In this document: in pieces, positions 1 to 11,369 of the stretch | Layout: every line of letters begins with the position of its first letter | Position numbering within the stretch: the first letter of the stretch is position 1 | Assembly (NCBI GenBank): GCA_022559845.1 | Contig: JAHNEJ010001450.1 | Coordinates: forward strand, 62,001 to 126,000 | Length of the DNA: 64,000 nucleotides | Reading direction: 5' to 3' | From: Amorphophallus konjac | Taxonomy: Eukaryota > Streptophyta > Magnoliopsida > Alismatales > Araceae | Program-made: the position numbers and the translations under genes | Notes under the pieces: generated by a model | Seen by the model: the letters and a program-made list of their open reading frames with translations, nothing else | Database searches by the model: none | What the model was told of the DNA's origin: nothing

Positions 1-88
1 TCTACTGATACAAGTGGTTGTGCTTGAACTACCACTTGGCATAATGGACATGGAACCGTCTTCTGCGTCCCAGCCCAGGTGTCGACAG

Positions 89-2074
89 TCACTCCGGCTC
101 CCGATGGCAATAGAAATCCCACCACGCTGTAGCCAGCAAGTGGGTGTCCCGGCCTCTGTACTGTCGGCCCGCTAAGGGAAACTCCCGATCCGACGGGATC
201 CCTTGGTCGTATCCAAAGTTTTGAGCGAACCTGTGCGGGTAGTACGGCTCCAAAAATCTAGTCACAGACCGGTGCAGTGCCAGTACAGTCGGCCGGGTGC
301 TCATCACCCACTCTGTATACAACGTCGCATCCGGCTCCCGCTGATAAGGGAGGGCGCAGGCCGCCCCACCGTTCGAAGGCACCAAGATCAGATGGGAGTC
401 CCTCATGGCACTGTCAAAAGGTAGCCCCTCCTCGCCCCTACTGGGCATGTAAGACAGGGCTCTCCTAGCCCCCTCCAGCTGTGCCACCGTGTCTCTGTCT
501 GGCTGTCTGGTGATGCTAAATAGCAGGGGCGCCGCCTGGTTCACCACCGACCCTCGAGTTACCAACCCCGGAAACAGCAGACCAGCCCACACACTGAGGT
601 AGTAGGTCGACAAAAGCAGGCTCCTCTCACGTGGCGCCGGATGCACCGCCAGCACCCCCAGCCCCTGATACATGTTGGCTAAAGTCGCAGGAGCTAAATC
701 CAACCTCTGTCCCTCCGCCAGCAGGCACGCATGCCACAGTAGCTCCACCCTCCACAGACCGTCCTCTCCGTGCAGGACTACGAAGGTCGCCAGCCAGTAC
801 GCCATGTACGCTGCCAAGTGCGTCACGTCCGGTAGCCCGTGGGGGTTCCACCCCTCTCGCGGTGCGTAGATGTACCTTGTGTACGTCTGGAACCGCAGCT
901 CCACCTCTGTATACTCCTCCCACAAAGTTTGATCTCTCATAAACTCTTGGTAGAAGCAGAAGGGCCCGTTGTAGAAGTGGCAGATCCACACATTCAGCGG
1001 CACCCTGGGAGTCTGTGTAGCTCTCTCTCTCCCAACTAGGGCTAAATCCCTCCATGTCTTCAGCAGATACCGATAACTGTAAGGAACTCGATATCGTCCC
1101 AGCCCATCAGTATGGCTGCGGTGGAGGTCATCCAGCACGACCTCCTCATATCCCTCACCGCTGATCGGCAGTCCAGAAAGCTGAAATAGAGACCACAAGT
1201 CAAGTGACGTCTCTCCCTCAACCGTCGCTACTGTGTTCCACCGACGGTTGAAGTGCTCTATCAACGCCTGCAGAAGCCCTGTGTAGCAGGGATACCCGTC
1301 AAAAGTCGCAGTAACGGCATATGTGATGTCAGCCCTGTCCAGTAGCGCCCGGTAGTGGTGCACAATCCCCATCAGCCACTCAGTAGCTCCCTAGCGGTAT
1401 ATGTGCGAAGGAATCACCTCCCAGCGGCCGTACCAGCTAACAATAGTCTGCCGCACAAACCTGGCTAGAAGGCTGTGGTCATCATAGCCTTCCCCAGCAT
1501 GCTGCAGCCCTAATGGCTCCAACGCCAACCCTATAGTGCCCTCTGTCTCGGCCCGGTGGTGGCCGTGTAGGTCCCAAGAGGCAGGTCCCATCACCCCGAC
1601 CCCAAACGGGTCCGTCCTGCTGAAGAAACTCAGGCACTCAGCATTGGGTAACTGGCACTGCCTCCAGTAGTCTCCAGAAAAACTCGGGAAGCCGCAGAGA
1701 ATGACCCCGTGCAGCTTGTCCCTGCCTATTAAAATCGCCCGATCTAGTCAGCGGCGTGCTCCAGCAACTCGGGAGTCTCCCACCTCCATGCCCGATGGAA
1801 CGTAGCTCCTGACAAACACAAACAGGTGGCGGTCTAATGGGAACCCCGCCGGATAGCCTGCGCTACGATCGTAGGTGTAGATCATGCCCGCCTCTGAGAT
1901 CCGAGCCAACTCCACGGCCCCAACTCCACTCGCCTGCTCGCCAACGGGGCCCTCAGCTATCATCGTGTGCCTCAAGTCGAGCTGATCCATGCCAGCTACA
2001 GTGATGACTGACGGGCCCAAGGGAGGCATGGGCCGCTCAGTCCTCCTCACCCAATGATCCTCCTCCCGGGCCAC
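89..2074 (-). pseudogene. Plant mobile domain (PMD) protein, interrupted by nonsense codons
   Basis: One minus-strand frame runs from about 2074 down to the stop at 89 and is broken only by TGA at 1748-1750 and TAG at 1391-1393; I checked that all three open segments share the frame. The last 427 codons begin MGIVHHYRALLDRADITYAV and contain WSLFQLSGLPISGEGYEEVV, the Trp-Leu-Gly-Leu-Pro style core of the plant mobile domain (MAIN/MAIL family and TE-encoded relatives). The middle segment has the HHRAETEGTIGLALEPLGLQ stretch that usually precedes it. PMD proteins occur both as host nuclear factors and inside gypsy and MULE transposons. Here the gene is antisense to an LTR-like sequence that starts about 200 bp upstream of it, so I infer a TE-carried accessory ORF. 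A good splice acceptor (tcttacag) lies just upstream near 2118, so a 5' intron is possible. Intact function is unlikely. Confidence 0.72.
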
Positions 2075-2269
2075 ACGCCTCGGGACCCGCTCATCCCGAC
2101 CAAATCATGCCATAGCTGTAAGACAAAGCACACAGAAATGGTCAGCACACCAGAAAGTCAATATACACAATGCAATAAAACAAAGGCATATGAAGTGTCA
2201 AAATATAACTACAACAACCCAGAATGAGGAGCTCACGGGCCGTACGCCCTCGTCTCCGCCTCCAACGCA

Positions 2270-2287
2270 CACCCTGTGGGGGGCATT
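2270..2287 (+). other. Polypurine-tract-like sequence before LTR
   Basis: A G-rich run (ctgtggggggcatt) directly precedes TGTTGTACC, the usual arrangement of a gypsy polypurine tract next to the 3' LTR. It is the main reason for placing an LTR start at 2288. Confidence 0.5.
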
Positions 2288-3549
2288 TGTTGTACCTAGA
2301 TAATTTCCCAGCAAAATATTAAAGGATAAGGGTTCAGGAATATCCCCGAACACCTTTAAGGCACGGACTACCCAGCCTCTCCTACAACTTGCTCGGCCCT
2401 ACCAAGGGTCCCAACCAGTTAGCCGTGACATACGGCGACATCAACAGTTAGTTGGGACTACCCCCGATCACTCGGTGGCGTGTTTTTCCCACATTCTACA
2501 CGGCCACCCGGGCCAACCCGGGGGCGCCCCGACTACAAGTCGTGCCACGCGGCACCCAGCAACAAGGTCAAGGGCCACCCTGAGATGCCTTCTTCCAGCC
2601 CTCCAAGATCAAAGGGAGACTTAACTAGGTCAACCACATACTTTGGAGGCCCGCAGCACGTGTATATGGCTCACACACGGATGTCGGGCATTTCCCCGAA
2701 CACCTTGTGAGTGCATGTGTCCCAGCCCTTCTACAACAAATCATGGGTCAACCCACGGCTCCAACACACCAGCCGGGTTCTCCAATAACCCTCCAGTAAG
2801 TAGGGGCCACCCCCGACCCCCAGACACGTGGCGATGAGCTGCTTACCCTTAGCTCCCGGGCCAACCAGGGGCTACCCTGCCAGACCGCCGTGCAACGCTG
2901 CATGCACCACGATGCCAGGAACACGTACCCAGTATGCCTTTTCCTAGCTCCCACGAGCTTATATCCTCAGCCCCGGGCCAAATCTAAGGCTTGCCAGTCA
3001 TTCACCTAAGCCGATCGACTACTCGAGGTGTGTCGGGCATTTACCCTAACACCTTGTGAGCGGCGGCTACGACTCGATAAAAACAGCCCCCACGGGCTAA
3101 TCCTAGCATCCCAGAGCCCCCTGTCCTTCAAAGGACATCCCCAGACAATAAAAGAAGACCCCCAAGGGCCACCCCTCGGGGCCACGGCTCACCCGGGGAG
3201 AGTCATGGAGGCTGCGCCCTCCTCCCAGCCCAGAGGCCCCACGGCCTTCCCCGGTCCCAGTTCTATGCAAGGTTCTAGTCTAGTGTAAGGTTCGTGCAAG
3301 GATTCGTTCACCGTACCCGTACGTGAAAGGAGCCGCGAAGAACACTCATGAGGAAGCACGCGGGTCAACCCTCAGTCAGCGTGCACAAGCGTCTCAGCCA
3401 CACACCCAAACGTCCACGTATCCTCTCAGTATCCTTCTCCTTTTCTTCTTGGTCAAAGTAGGAAGAAAATAGGAAAAACCCCAATTTTTATAGAGTGGGG
3501 ACTGCCCCTTCTCCCCTCTCACTCTAGCCCGCCTGAACCCCCCTGGGGA

Positions 3550-3948
3550 GGGTTTAGGAGGACCAGCCTGGACCTCCAGGCTGGTCCGCCTAAACCCCAT
3601 GGGGGGGTTAGGCGGACTACCCTACCCCCCTAGGCTGGTCCGCCTAAACCCCTGGAAAAATAAAAAAAAAACTTTTTTATGAAAAAAAAACCCCAGCCCC
3701 ATGCCCAGTCCGCCTAAACCCACGGTTTAGGCGGACCTGCCTGCCCCCCAGGCTGGTCCGCCCAAACCAATCCTAGAAAAAAAAATTTTAATTTAAAAAT
3801 CCCTCCGTGAGGGGTTTAGGCAGACCAGACCAGCCCCTTGGGCTGGTCCTCCTAAACCCTCCCTCCCCCACTCCGTAAACACAAAAAAAATTATTTTTCA
3901 AGGGTTTACCAGGACCAAGTTTAGCCCTCAACTTGGTCCGCCTAAACC
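3550..3948. repeat. Array of six hairpins in LTR U3
   Basis: Six inverted repeats share the arm gtttaggcggaccagcc / ggctggtccgcctaaac. The clearest are 3550-3571 with 3576-3597 (4-nt loop, one mismatch), the perfect 3708-3720 with 3724-3736 (3-nt loop), 3724-3768, 3813-3858 and 3902-3948; 3601-3652 is weaker. A/T-rich spacers separate several of them. The array ends about 20 bp before a TATA-like box. Confidence 0.85.
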
Positions 3949-3969
3949 CTTCCTTTCCCCTTCAACTTC

Positions 3970-3980
3970 CTATAAATTCC
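3970..3980 (+). promoter_or_regulatory. TATA-like box of the LTR
   Basis: The sequence cctataaattcc lies directly after the hairpin array, fitting an LTR core promoter. Activity is inferred only. Confidence 0.45.
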
Positions 3981-4159
3981 ACCCCTTAGAAGCTCAAGGG
4001 GCATGCATATGGCAACATGCAGATAGAAGAGAAAGAACCTATGACCTAACTGTTGCACCCTCGGAGTTCCTCCGTAGGCACCCAGCAATGGTCGAGGACG
4101 CGAGGAGCTAAGTGCGTGCGTGGTTGGCTTGTTGATCGGCTTGTACACGCCGAGGGTAT

Positions 4160-5400
4160 GTCACACGTACTCCCATCACGCGGCGTCTAGCCATCGCACA
4201 CCTATCCACTCCCATCGCGTGTAAGGCGTTATAACAACGGTGAACACACCAGCATCCCGGTTCTGCCCGTGTGTGACGACCCACGGTGGCTATGCACACG
4301 CTATGATGCCGCACCTACTTTTGACACGGAACCGTGTGCCTACCGCTAGCTCCGACCTAGCCGCCGACCACTTTGATTGATGACTCGAGTTAGCCAGACC
4401 CTGGCCTAGGAGTAATGTTCTCGGGGCCGGCCTCGACTCCCCAGTATGACGACATTCGCCTTCCGAGGCCCGGACCGAACCGCTCACCTTGAGCCGCATC
4501 CAACCTCCATCAGGCGCCAGCCCACGACCGCCCCTGCCACCTAGGCAGTCGGGCTTGTCTCAATCTCCTCATGGAGAGCCTCTGTAAAACGCGCGGATAT
4601 CAGCCTTATTACGCATTGACTCGGGGAGTGACCCACGCATTGGAATTATCCCACGGCTTGCGCCCATTGTACTTCGGCCCCCTCGGCCCATTTGTAAAGC
4701 CCATGTGACTCTCATACAGCATTAAACCAGTTGAATACAAGCGCCCGTACACGGGCCCACCTTTCTACCTGCACCACTCAGCACGTGTGTCCAATATCCC
4801 TGACCCCAGCAAACACCTCCCAGTCGAAAGTGCACCCACAGCTGCGAAATGCTCCCAACCCTATACCCATGGCTTCAGACACATACAGACTTCTTTTCAG
4901 CACAGAATGAAAGTGTTCAGATTCAATCCGATGTAAATAAACACCGATTGCTTGCGGTCGGTGGGGAAAGACGTCCAGTACACGATTCTCACAATCATCT
5001 ATGCACTCGCACCCGTGGAACCCCTTCTATCCACGTGTCACCCGATCTCTCGAGCCCACGTGTCACGTCCTAGCGACGCTTCCCCGGTCAACCCTTGGTT
5101 CCATAGGTGATTGTCGAGAAATTGACTGGCACGCCCGCACCCCGTCTAGCTAACTTACACCCCGATATTTCCATGCCATTCGACCCTTTTCAACTTTCCG
5201 TAAAAGGAGAGTGCCCGGTACCGCCGTGAGGGGCATACAACCGTAAAGGAGGATACCTGAGATACATCAAACTCCTGTATTTTCCTTCCCCGCTATTTTC
5301 CTTCCTTCATCCCAGTCATCGGCATAAAAACCCCTGTAACATATACCTTCTACGAGGTGGGATGCCTCCACACCTGCCCGGCTATGCACCTCGCGTGTCA
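4160..5400. mobile_element. Unassigned LTR-like/noncoding transposon sequence
   Basis: No gene is supported. The stretch begins near TGTCACACGTACTCCC and is rich in short GC motifs. It contains a plus-strand TATA-like cggcataaaaacccc near 5321, preceded by a pyrimidine-rich block, as in gypsy LTRs. It lies next to a minus-strand gag remnant but I could not tie it to that element by target duplications. Confidence 0.3.
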
Positions 5401-5429
5401 TGGGAACCCTACCTTGCTACACCAGAAGA

Positions 5430-6300
5430 CTGTTGTTGCCGCTGGGATGGCCCCTTAAGGCAATCATGTGCCAAGTGTCCCATTTGACCACACCTGTAGC
5501 ACCTCCCAACATTCGAACATGACCTACCTCGATGCAACTTGCTACATCTCGGGCATTGACTCTGCTAATCATCAGCCATACTATGTTGCAGTGGTTGATC
5601 TGTACGCTACTGCATGCTTCCCACCAACGTCTGTCTCGGATCCTTAAGACACTACCTGAACCTTCATCTTGACCTCTGAGGATGCCTACCGGAGGGCAAA
5701 GAAGATCTGATAGATGCCTGACTCAAAGGTTGCTGAACATCCAAATACTGAACATCGGTCTGCTGAACCTGACCCTACTGGATCTGACCCACTCTGGACT
5801 CCTGGGTCATCTATATATCTACCTCTAAAGCTATTGCTGACCGGTATGCTGAGTCCAAATCTATAACTCGAGCCACAATCAGCGCCTGTCGAAGCTCTAC
5901 TCTCAAGCCTTAAATAAACTGTTGAGTCTTCAAAACTTCATCTGCCATCACATGTGGGGCATAATGGCCCAACTCCACGAATCAGACCCGATACTGAACC
6001 ACTGTCATGCCACCCTGATTCAGGTTCAGAAACTAGTACATCCTCTTTATCTGCAAGTACGGAGTGCTGAAAGCTTGCTCGAATGCCTCTATAAACTCCT
6101 ACCATGAAATTTGTCAAAGTGGTCGAGACTGGAAAGTCGTCTCCCACTCTGAGGTCCACTACGAAAGAGCTGAACCTTGCAACTGGTAACTCGCCAGGAG
6201 GACTCTCTCATCATCAGCGCATTCCATCGATCGGAACACTAGTTCCACCACATCCATCCATGATCTCGCCCCATCAAGATTTGGCTAGCCCTCGAATTGT
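5430..6300 (-). pseudogene. Degenerate Ty3/gypsy gag
   Basis: On the minus strand a CCHC zinc knuckle reads CYRCGQMGHLAHDCLKG at about 5447-5497. Upstream of it lie fragments such as FYEEFIEAFEQAF and GHYAPHVMADEVLKTQQFI and a part reading LRVELRQALIVARVIDL. This is the normal order of a chromovirus-type gag core followed by a zinc knuckle. Frames shift several times, so it is a dead copy. No protease or pol follows on the left, so the rest of the element was lost. Confidence 0.65.
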
Positions 6301-6690
6301 GGTGGCTGTAACTATATAAACTCTCGCAAAACACCACCACGACCACCATGCGATGAACTACCTTCACTAGTCTCCTAACCATGGCGCTACTGACTCTGAA
6401 GCTGAATGAAAAACTAATACATACCGGTGAAAAACTCTTCCTGATTCGGCACACCTGGGGTCGCTCCCAGCAGAGGTGATACCTCTCTACCCTGCCGCTC
6501 TTGGGCCCCAACCGACAATTTCGACAATGATCGAACTCGCCTTCTCGGCGCCATCTTCACTCTTCTAGCACAAGCATAAAACAAGGCAGTAAATAAAATA
6601 AATGCCCTAAGCCAGTTGTCGACTATATTGGACACTCTGGACCTTTAGACATTGCAGTTATCTTGAATTCCCATGCACCTCCACAACCTC

Positions 6691-6702
6691 GCTCTTATAC
6701 CA
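6691..6702 (-). other. Primer binding site, initiator-Met tRNA type (degenerate)
   Basis: The minus strand reads tggtataagagc, one base away from the tggtatcagagc complementary to plant initiator tRNA-Met. It lies upstream of the gag remnant at 5430-6300, so it marks the inner edge of that element's 5' LTR. Confidence 0.6.
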
Positions 6703-8175
6703 ACTCTAACAACACGGGATCTAGGTACCGGAAAGTAACCGGCATTATCTGAATCCCGACCCGCCACCCATGAGCCACGAAGCTCGGAAGGGTTAGATTA
6801 ATGTTGTGGAAGTACATCAAAATTCAAAATAAATATAGGAATTTAAATTACATATTAATTGACAAAAATGAAATTTACATTTAATTTAATATAGTCTAGA
6901 GTCCAAGTCCACAAAGTATAGTCAACAAGAAAGGATGATGCGGGACGAGTGACGCGACCGGGCTAAGACGTACGATTGACTCGACGTGCGGCCAGCACTT
7001 GCACACTAAGGAAACCCGGGTGGCTGACCTCTGTGGCGTTCTCTGGGTGGAGGCGTCTCTCAACAAGAAACTCACTCTAGCCCGACGATCGTCCCTGCGA
7101 GGGAAATGCGGGATCGCAACGATTAAGAAACCATTGTCGCCTAGGGGATGCAGTTCGAGCTAGGTGCTCGACTGGAGTTAAGGAACGGTTCTCACTCTCA
7201 CAATTGCGATAATTTATATTTGGATACGGCCCTAATCTCACGAACACAGCATATATAACAGCATACTAAATAAGCAAATGCAGGAATGAGGAACGTCGCG
7301 CGTACCTCCACGACTAGTGCGTGGGGAAGAAACCCTGGCCAAATCTGACAACCCCGATACACGCCAAATGAATAATATTACAATTTCAGAATAATGGCCC
7401 ACTCCACGCAGGGAGGTAAATGGCTACAATAGCAAATTTTGGGGCTGTTGGAACATGGATTGATGGGCCGCACTCATAGGAGACGAGGGAGGCGAGTCGG
7501 GGCCGATCGGGTGAGCCGATTAGAAGCCGAGTGGTTCTGCCCGCGCTGGTCACCTGGTGCAGCAAAGTTGCAGAAGTCGGTACGGCTAGATCCGACGTCC
7601 GATCAGGGTGCCGTTTGTTGGAGAATGTCGGCAACTGGATGAAGAACACCTCGGCCAAGTGGCGCAATCGGATCTGATTAGATCTGGGCGTGACAGCAAC
7701 TGCACGAGGGCTCTGGTTCTGCTCGCATAGAACTGCATAGGAATACTAAAAATTACAGAATAAATAGCTCTGGTGTCTAAATAGATCGCTACTTGATGGA
7801 GATCGTCGGCAACGTCTGGAGGAAGAATCAGACCAAGTGGTTTGGTCAGATCTAAAAGGAAGAAGACGGGGCAGCTTCTGCAAGTCACTTATGGTTCTGG
7901 ATCGGATCTGCAGAGGAGATGACTATGGGAGGTTCGTGATTTAGAGATGAGATCTGGGCGGACAGACTCGGAAGCAGCACTCGAACGTAGTGATAACGGA
8001 GCCTCGGCGTCGCACCTCGGCAAGGGGAGTCACACCTCAGCTAGATCCCGTCACAGGACTAGCTCTTGAGCATCACACTCAAGGGAGAACACCAACAGAA
8101 TCACTCTCTCAAGAGCACTCAATTTGCCATTCAAAACATCAAAATTTCATTAGCTTCCTTAAGAACACTATACAT

Positions 8176-8189
8176 GACTTTATATAGAC
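8176..8189 (-). promoter_or_regulatory. TATA-like box in gypsy LTR
   Basis: The minus strand reads gtctatataaagtc, a strong TATA consensus, within the proposed LTR. No transcript evidence is available. Confidence 0.35.
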
Positions 8190-8574
8190 ATACAAGGGGG
8201 AGAGGGGGAGCTTAGAATGACATGGGGAGAGGGGGAGAGGGGGGGGCTGCGGCCATGACAAGTGGGGGAGGTCTTGGTCGACCAAGAGGGGGGGGTAGGT
8301 GGAGGAACTTTCAAGGAAGGTGGCAAGCCACCACTTGGACCAAGAAAGTCTACAAAGCCACCCATGCATTCACACCCAAGCCCATAATCCTTTCATGCCT
8401 AGGTCATGAACCCTTTCACACCTAATCCACATTCACACTTGTTCACACTAGATTACCCATTCACACTTGTTCACACTTGATTACCCATTGGCCCATTCAA
8501 AGCCCAAAGCCCAATAACCCTATTATAGCCCATTAAGCTAACCTAGCCCATTTAGCCATTTACAATAGTACAAC

Positions 8575-8579
8575 CAATT
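8575..8579. repeat. Target-site duplication CAATT (left)
   Basis: CAATT immediately precedes the element at 8580 and is repeated at 17729-17733 immediately after it: a perfect 5-bp duplication typical of LTR retrotransposon integration. Confidence 0.9.
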
Positions 8580-8909
8580 TGTTGGCCCAGACTAGAAGGC
8601 GGACAAGAAGGGGGGTTGAATTGTCCCCCAGCCGAGATAGTGGATTTTAAAAATAATCTATCTAATCACAGCGGAAACAAAATTAACTATGTTAATTAGC
8701 TCAAATTAAACTGAAGTGAGATTTAGGTTCACTCAATCTTTCCGATCTCACTCGAATAAACTATGCAAAGATGGTAGAAATAAATCCTAACACAGATAGG
8801 GGATGAAGCAATGTGCGATGATGTAGTGAATAAAAACCTATAAAATGGCCTGTGAATGCAGATAGAAGAAATGAACAATCACACAGACATTTACAATAGA
8901 CACATAGAT

Positions 8910-8971
8910 TTTTAGGTGGTTCGGGACCACGACGGGCTCCCTACGTCCACCCCTCACCGACCCCGGTGAGG
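8910..8971. promoter_or_regulatory. U5 module with 8-bp hairpin
   Basis: The motif tttaggtggttcgg is followed by cctacgtccacccc and by a hairpin with arms cctcaccg (952-959 of 8 kb) and cggtgagg (8964-8971) around a 4-nt loop. The same module with a different but still complementary stem occurs in two other LTR families here, at 56382-56434 and 61681-61737. A role in the RNA is inferred. Confidence 0.55.
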
Positions 8972-9821
8972 CTTCACTACACGCTACAAACCGTAGCAAC
9001 ACATGGACAAACCCCAACACCACACACGTTGCTTCCGCAGCAATACACACACGGGGCCTGGCCCCAAGCCACTGCCACTGTAGCACACACACACACACAC
9101 AGTCGGGGAGCACAGCCCGCACACAAATCCCACACGGAGACGCAGCTCCGTCTACACACAAACTCGGGGAACCTTGCCCCGCAATAAAACCAAACACTCG
9201 GAGACGCAACTCCGCCCACAAACGATAATATATCAAGTTCGATGAACAGAGAGGATATACAATAAACACCCAAATAACAATCTATGCTCAAATGGAAGAA
9301 TAGAAATGAGATAAGAGGAAGTTTCCCTCAGATCTGCAGTATATCCCATCCATTGGAGTGATGGGGTGCGCTGGAAGCATTTGCTCACGGAGTGGAAGTC
9401 GTCCAAGCTTGTCAGAGAAGCCGCAGGTATAGTCTTCAGCAACCACGCTTGAAGCTAGATCAGATCGACAGATGAAAGCTGGTGGATGACATTCTCCTCT
9501 CCTTCCTCTTCCTCCTCCAGGTGGTGGCATCGCCCCTTTCTCCTTTCCCTGTAATAGGATAGACAATGTTAAGCTCGAGTTTCTACCGTCGAAGCAAATC
9601 GCGGCCAACATATACTCAAAGGAAAAATCAGCAAAAGGACCACAAAGCCAATGCTAAAAACCATTCAAATAAACACCTAAAGGATGGGAGAAGCCCTAAG
9701 GGTATTAGTGTAAAAAGCCCTAGCAAATCGGTCCAAGAAATGGGCATTTCGCAATCAATCCGGAAAACACAATCCGGACAAACCAGACAAAGTGTCGGTA
9801 GAAGGAAAACAACACACAGGA

Positions 9822-9988
9822 AAAAAGTGTCGACTCTCAGAGTCGACACTTTTTGTCAGTCGTTCTGCCAACCTCAAAATAGCATACAGGACTGTAAGTG
9901 TTGACTCTTGGAGTCGACACTTGCAGCCTGCTGCGCCCAGCCAGCAGGTAGGCCAACAAGTGTCGACTCAAAGAGTCGACACTTGTAG
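9822..9988. repeat. Three GTCGAC palindromes in LTR U3
   Basis: Three hairpins built on agtgtcgactc / gagtcgacact lie at 9822-9854, 9892-9926 and 9953-9988. They are repeated in the other LTR copy at about 16193-16360, where the third is damaged. A further palindrome aaaagtcgactttt is at about 10702. Confidence 0.85.
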
Positions 9989-11354
9989 AGCCAAACCAGA
10001 AAACTACCTTGGCAGTCCAATGCAAGCAGAGAAATTGACAAACCCAATTGAAAACATGATTATGCCAAGTGAATAACATGAATTAGAAGGAATTAAAATA
10101 CCAATCAAACTAGGGTACCATTAAGGAATATTGGAAGTAAAATGATCAAAAGACAATCTCATGACAATTAAGAAGAGCATGCATAAGACTCATGCAAACC
10201 CAATTCTTCTGAACTAGCAATGAGCATAAATGCAAGAGTTCTATGCAATGCTTACCAAAGCTTCACAAGATTTGAAGGTTGATTTCAAGCTGCATTGGAA
10301 TAAATTGAAATGCATTCATATATGGGGGTGATCCTCACATAACCAGCCCATCAAGCCACAACCTCTCCATCCATAACAAGTTCAAGCATGGAAACTCCAT
10401 TTACCAGCTGAATACTGTCAAACCTCTCATGAATACAAAGTCAGTCCAAAAATCAAAGTTCATTTCAATTAGACTTTACCAAATATCCAATAACCAACAT
10501 AGCTCAAAAGTCTAAATAACACAGGTGATCAATTGTTAAAGTAGTTCAAGCAAACCACACACATGGTTTCCAATCAACCCAAAAATATCAAATTCAGTCC
10601 AGAAACATTCAAAGTTCAGTTCAAAAGCAGTTTAGTAAATTCAGACTCAGTTCATTGATAGCCATCCATTGCAAAGGATTTGAAAGAACCAGAACCTACA
10701 AAAGTCGACTTTTAGCCCATCAGGAGTCGACTTTGTATTCACCCTTTTTAGCACCAAATATAATGACTAAAAGGCAAGATTAGAGCATCACGCATCCATG
10801 TTACCAAAGTTGATGAAAACACCTTAGCAAAGTATGAGCCTTGGAAAACCAGTGCAGAAAGTGCTTAAAGCACACACACATCAAGAGAGGTATCAACTCC
10901 ACTGAATAGAAAGATATGTGACTCTATTTTACCATGATTCACATAAATTAAATATGTCAGCATTCAAGCTCATAACACATGGACTGAAACCAAAAAACCC
11001 ATGAAGGATATGCATGATAAACCCTTAGAATGAAGTGCATTGAGAGAGACCCATGGTGAGGTCTATGCGCATGAAGCATAGGTCTAAGCATATCAAACAT
11101 AGGTCGATGCATGTGAAGGAACATGAAGAACAGGTCGACTCCCAGAGTGGGTGAGGTCGACTCTTCAGACCACACAAGTCCAAGCATCCAATCCTACAAA
11201 ACAAGATATCAACAGTAAGCTCCAAAATGATCAATGAGCATTTTTCACAGTATTTACACACAATATTTTCACTTCTATTCATAGGCAAAACACATATATT
11301 GTAATAATCAAAACCATTATCAAAGATAAAGAGGGGAGCGCACCGAACCCAACA

Positions 11355-11369
11355 ATCTCCCCCTTTTTG
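11355..11369 (-). other. Polypurine tract
   Basis: The minus strand reads aaaaagggggagat and ends exactly at the 3' LTR boundary, the expected plus-strand primer site. Confidence 0.8.

Larger units (their letters stand above)
2288..4160 (+). mobile_element. LTR of a Ty3/gypsy (Tat-like) element, right end uncertain
   Basis: The stretch starts TGTTGTACC after a purine tract. It contains internal direct repeats (for example tcgggcatttccccgaacaccttgtgag near 2685 and a close copy near 3032, with a weaker copy near 2342). It then carries a hairpin array (3550-3948) and a TATA-like box at 3971. That order is what a U3-R-U5 structure looks like. I cannot place the 3' end; sequence after about 4160 looks like a different element. 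No coding sequence is supported here; short open frames are chance. Confidence 0.5.
6705..8579 (-). mobile_element. Probable 5' LTR of the degenerate gypsy element, interrupted at 8580
   Basis: This gene-free stretch adjoins the primer binding site at 6691-6702. It contains a minus-strand TATA-like motif (tctatataaagtc) near 8176-8188, about 1.5 kb from the PBS, consistent with a long R-U5. The U3 side is cut by insertion of the gag-only element at 8580, and its remaining part should continue right of 17733. The boundaries are inferred, not proven by paired LTRs. Confidence 0.4.
8580..11354 (-). repeat. 3' LTR of the gag-only element
   Basis: The LTR is 2775 bp. On the minus strand it starts TGTTGGGTTCGG and ends CTGGGCCAACA, with TG..CA ends. 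It matches 14951-17728 along its whole length with scattered substitutions. It carries the U5 hairpin module near 8910-8971, a CA microsatellite near 9088, a small G/C block near 9480-9540, and GTCGAC palindromes at 9822-9988. Confidence 0.9.

Noticed and set aside
1391..1750. Programmed stop-codon readthrough of the PMD gene
   Set aside because: Two different stops (TGA, TAG) lie 119 codons apart with no known readthrough context such as CAATTA after them; nonsense mutation is simpler.
3550..3948. Repeat-spacer pattern resembling a CRISPR array
   Set aside because: Repeats are inverted, variable in length and spaced irregularly; the context is a plant LTR with a TATA box. No cas genes.
8838..9291. 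Cys/Val-rich frames of 104-143 codons on the minus strand, duplicated near 15209-15662
   Set aside because: They lie in the LTR over a CA microsatellite and are repeated only because the LTR is repeated; no domain.
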